Shown here: positions 63,246-64,000 of the stretch, in pieces
Layout of the letters: the number at the start of each line of letters is the position of its first letter
Position numbering within the stretch: position 1 is the first letter of the stretch
Origin: JALORV01 sp963775635
GTDB taxonomy: Bacteria > Pseudomonadota > Gammaproteobacteria > Burkholderiales > Burkholderiaceae_F
Assembly (NCBI GenBank): GCA_963775635.1
Contig: CAVZJO010000002.1
Location: 75,230 to 139,229 of the forward strand
Length of the DNA stretch: 64,000 nucleotides
Reading direction: 5' to 3'
Position numbers and translations under genes: made by a program
Notes under the pieces: generated by a model
Seen by the model: the letters and a program-made list of their open reading frames with translations, nothing else
What the model was told of the DNA's origin: nothing
Database searches by the model: none

Positions 63246-64000
63246 ATGTGCGCCACCACGCCGCGGCGCATGCTGCCGCAGCGCCTGCTTCTCGCAGGTT
63301 GTCTGCTACTGGGTGCCTGCACGATGGTCGGCCCCGATTTCGTGCGCCCGGAAGTTCCGTGGCTTGCCCATTGGTCGAGCAGCGCGCTGCAGTCGGACGC
63401 GACCGTACGAGGGCAGCAGCGCGAGCACCCGACGATCGACCAATGGTGGCGCTACTTCGACGATCCGGTGCTCGATTTGCTGATCGCCGAAGCACAACGC
63501 CAAAACACCGACGTCCGCATTGCCGGCCTGCGCATTCTCGAAGCGCGCGCCCAGCTCGGCATCGCCGGCAGCACACTCTATCCACAAGTGCAGCAACTGA
63601 CAGGTGAGGCGCTGCGTGCCGGTCGGCGGGAGTCGAACGGCCCTGATACCGCCTGCTTGGAGCTACCGCGTCGGGCTGGACATCGCATGGGAACTGGACT
63701 TCTGGGGCAAGTTCCGGCGCGGCGTCGAGTCTGCGGATGCCGCCTATTTCGCCAGCATCGCCAGCTACGACGACGTGCAAGTGCTGATCGCGGCGCAGAC
63801 CGCCAGCTTCTACGTCACCATCCGCACCATCGAACAGCGTCTGCGCATTGCGCACGAAAACGCGGCGCTGCAGAAACGCAGCCTCGAAATCACCGAACGC
63901 CTGTTCAAGAGCGGCAACGAGTCCGAGCTCGATGTCCAGCAGGCGCGGACGCAGTATCTGAGTACCGTCGCTTCGATTCCCGAGCTCGAGGGCAGCCTGC
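63246..64000 (+). CDS. Efflux outer-membrane lipoprotein (NodT/OprM family), frameshifted, 3' partial
   Basis: Outer-membrane channel of a tripartite efflux system. The lipoprotein signal ends LLLAGCLLLGACTMVGPDF (lipobox LGAC), followed by the family motif TIDQWWRYFDDPVLDLLIAE. Near 63645-63658 the frame breaks and resumes with WSYRVGLDIAWELDFWGKFR, another OprM signature, continuing to the window edge with LQKRSLEITERLFKSGNESE. No pump or adaptor gene is visible before the window ends. Confidence 0.85.
   Translation, partial: MCATTPRRMLPQRLLLAGCLLLGACTMVGPDFVRPEVPWLAHWSSSALQSDATVRGQQREHPTIDQWWRYFDDPVLDLLIAEAQRQNTDVRIAGLRILEARAQLGIAGSTLYPQVQQLTGEALRAGRRESNGPDTACLELPRRAGHRMGTGLLGQVPARRRVCGCRLFRQHRQLRRRASADRGADRQLLRHHPHHRTASAHCARKRGAAETQPRNHRTPVQERQRVRARCPAGADAVSEYRRFDSRARGQP

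Noticed and set aside
1..64000. CRISPR array, tRNA or rRNA genes, prophage, toxin-antitoxin or defence system
   Set aside because: No regular spaced repeats, no cloverleaf or rRNA-like sequence recognised, and no phage, Cas, restriction or antitoxin families among the credible proteins. RatA is kept as a housekeeping START-domain protein rather than a toxin-antitoxin member.

Overview
The window is GC-rich chromosomal DNA from a betaproteobacterium, most likely a Burkholderiales-type organism. The evidence is gene order: smc-zipA-ligA; map | rpsB-tsf-pyrH-frr-uppS-cdsA-dxr-rseP-bamA-skp-lpxD-fabZ-lpxA-lpxB-rnhB; dapC-dapD-pilU-dapE-prmB-ABC-F; and ppsR | ppsA. I saw no rRNA, tRNA, CRISPR array, prophage or transposase gene.

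Layout. (1) 1-1893, minus: an acyl-CoA-type phosphotransferase, a histidine phosphatase and a relic of a CaiB CoA-transferase. (2) 1890-10266, minus: ABC-F ATPase, prmB, dapE, pilU, a 0.7 kb gap holding a hairpin-ended repeat element, then dapD, dapC and queF. (3) 10446-18626, plus: smc, zipA, ligA, a 151-bp MITE-like element, a methylthioinosine/methylthioadenosine phosphorylase and a peptide deformylase. (4) 18645-22081, minus: glnD and map. (5) 22332-37381, plus: translation, isoprenoid, phospholipid, outer-membrane assembly and lipid A genes, ending in rnhB and a TrmH-type RNA methyltransferase. (6) 37385-42585: a small lipoprotein and ppsR (minus), then ppsA, an NfeD protein and a stomatin-like protein (plus). 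(7) 42595-49660, minus: a signalling cassette of a small membrane protein, a solute-symporter/histidine-kinase fusion, a REC-only response regulator, a membrane pseudo-kinase fused to a DEDDh exonuclease, and a CBS/DUF294 nucleotidyltransferase. (8) 49750-54838: smpB, ratA, rnfH, a DUF4124 protein, guaB and guaA. (9) 55010-61872: an internally deleted TRAP receptor relic followed by genes whose families match the bacterial itaconate-degradation locus (hydratase, acyl-CoA dehydrogenase, CoA-transferase, MmgE/PrpD, citramalyl-CoA lyase, VOC protein), with an extra methyltransferase inserted. (10) 62120-64000: an AI-2E-type permease and the start of an efflux outer-membrane factor.

A recurrent oddity is single-base frame breaks in otherwise well-conserved genes: the phosphotransferase, dapD, zipA (two), lpxD, the CBS/DUF294 gene (two), the response regulator, the CitE lyase and the outer-membrane factor. 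Several of these genes are normally essential, so unpolished sequence is the simplest explanation, and the broken genes should be read as probably functional until checked.

The points most worth a second look are the itaconate-type cluster with its transporter relic and extra methyltransferase, the pseudo-kinase/exonuclease signalling cassette, the 465-bp hairpin-ended element beside dapD, and the small element that appears to have created the ligA stop codon.
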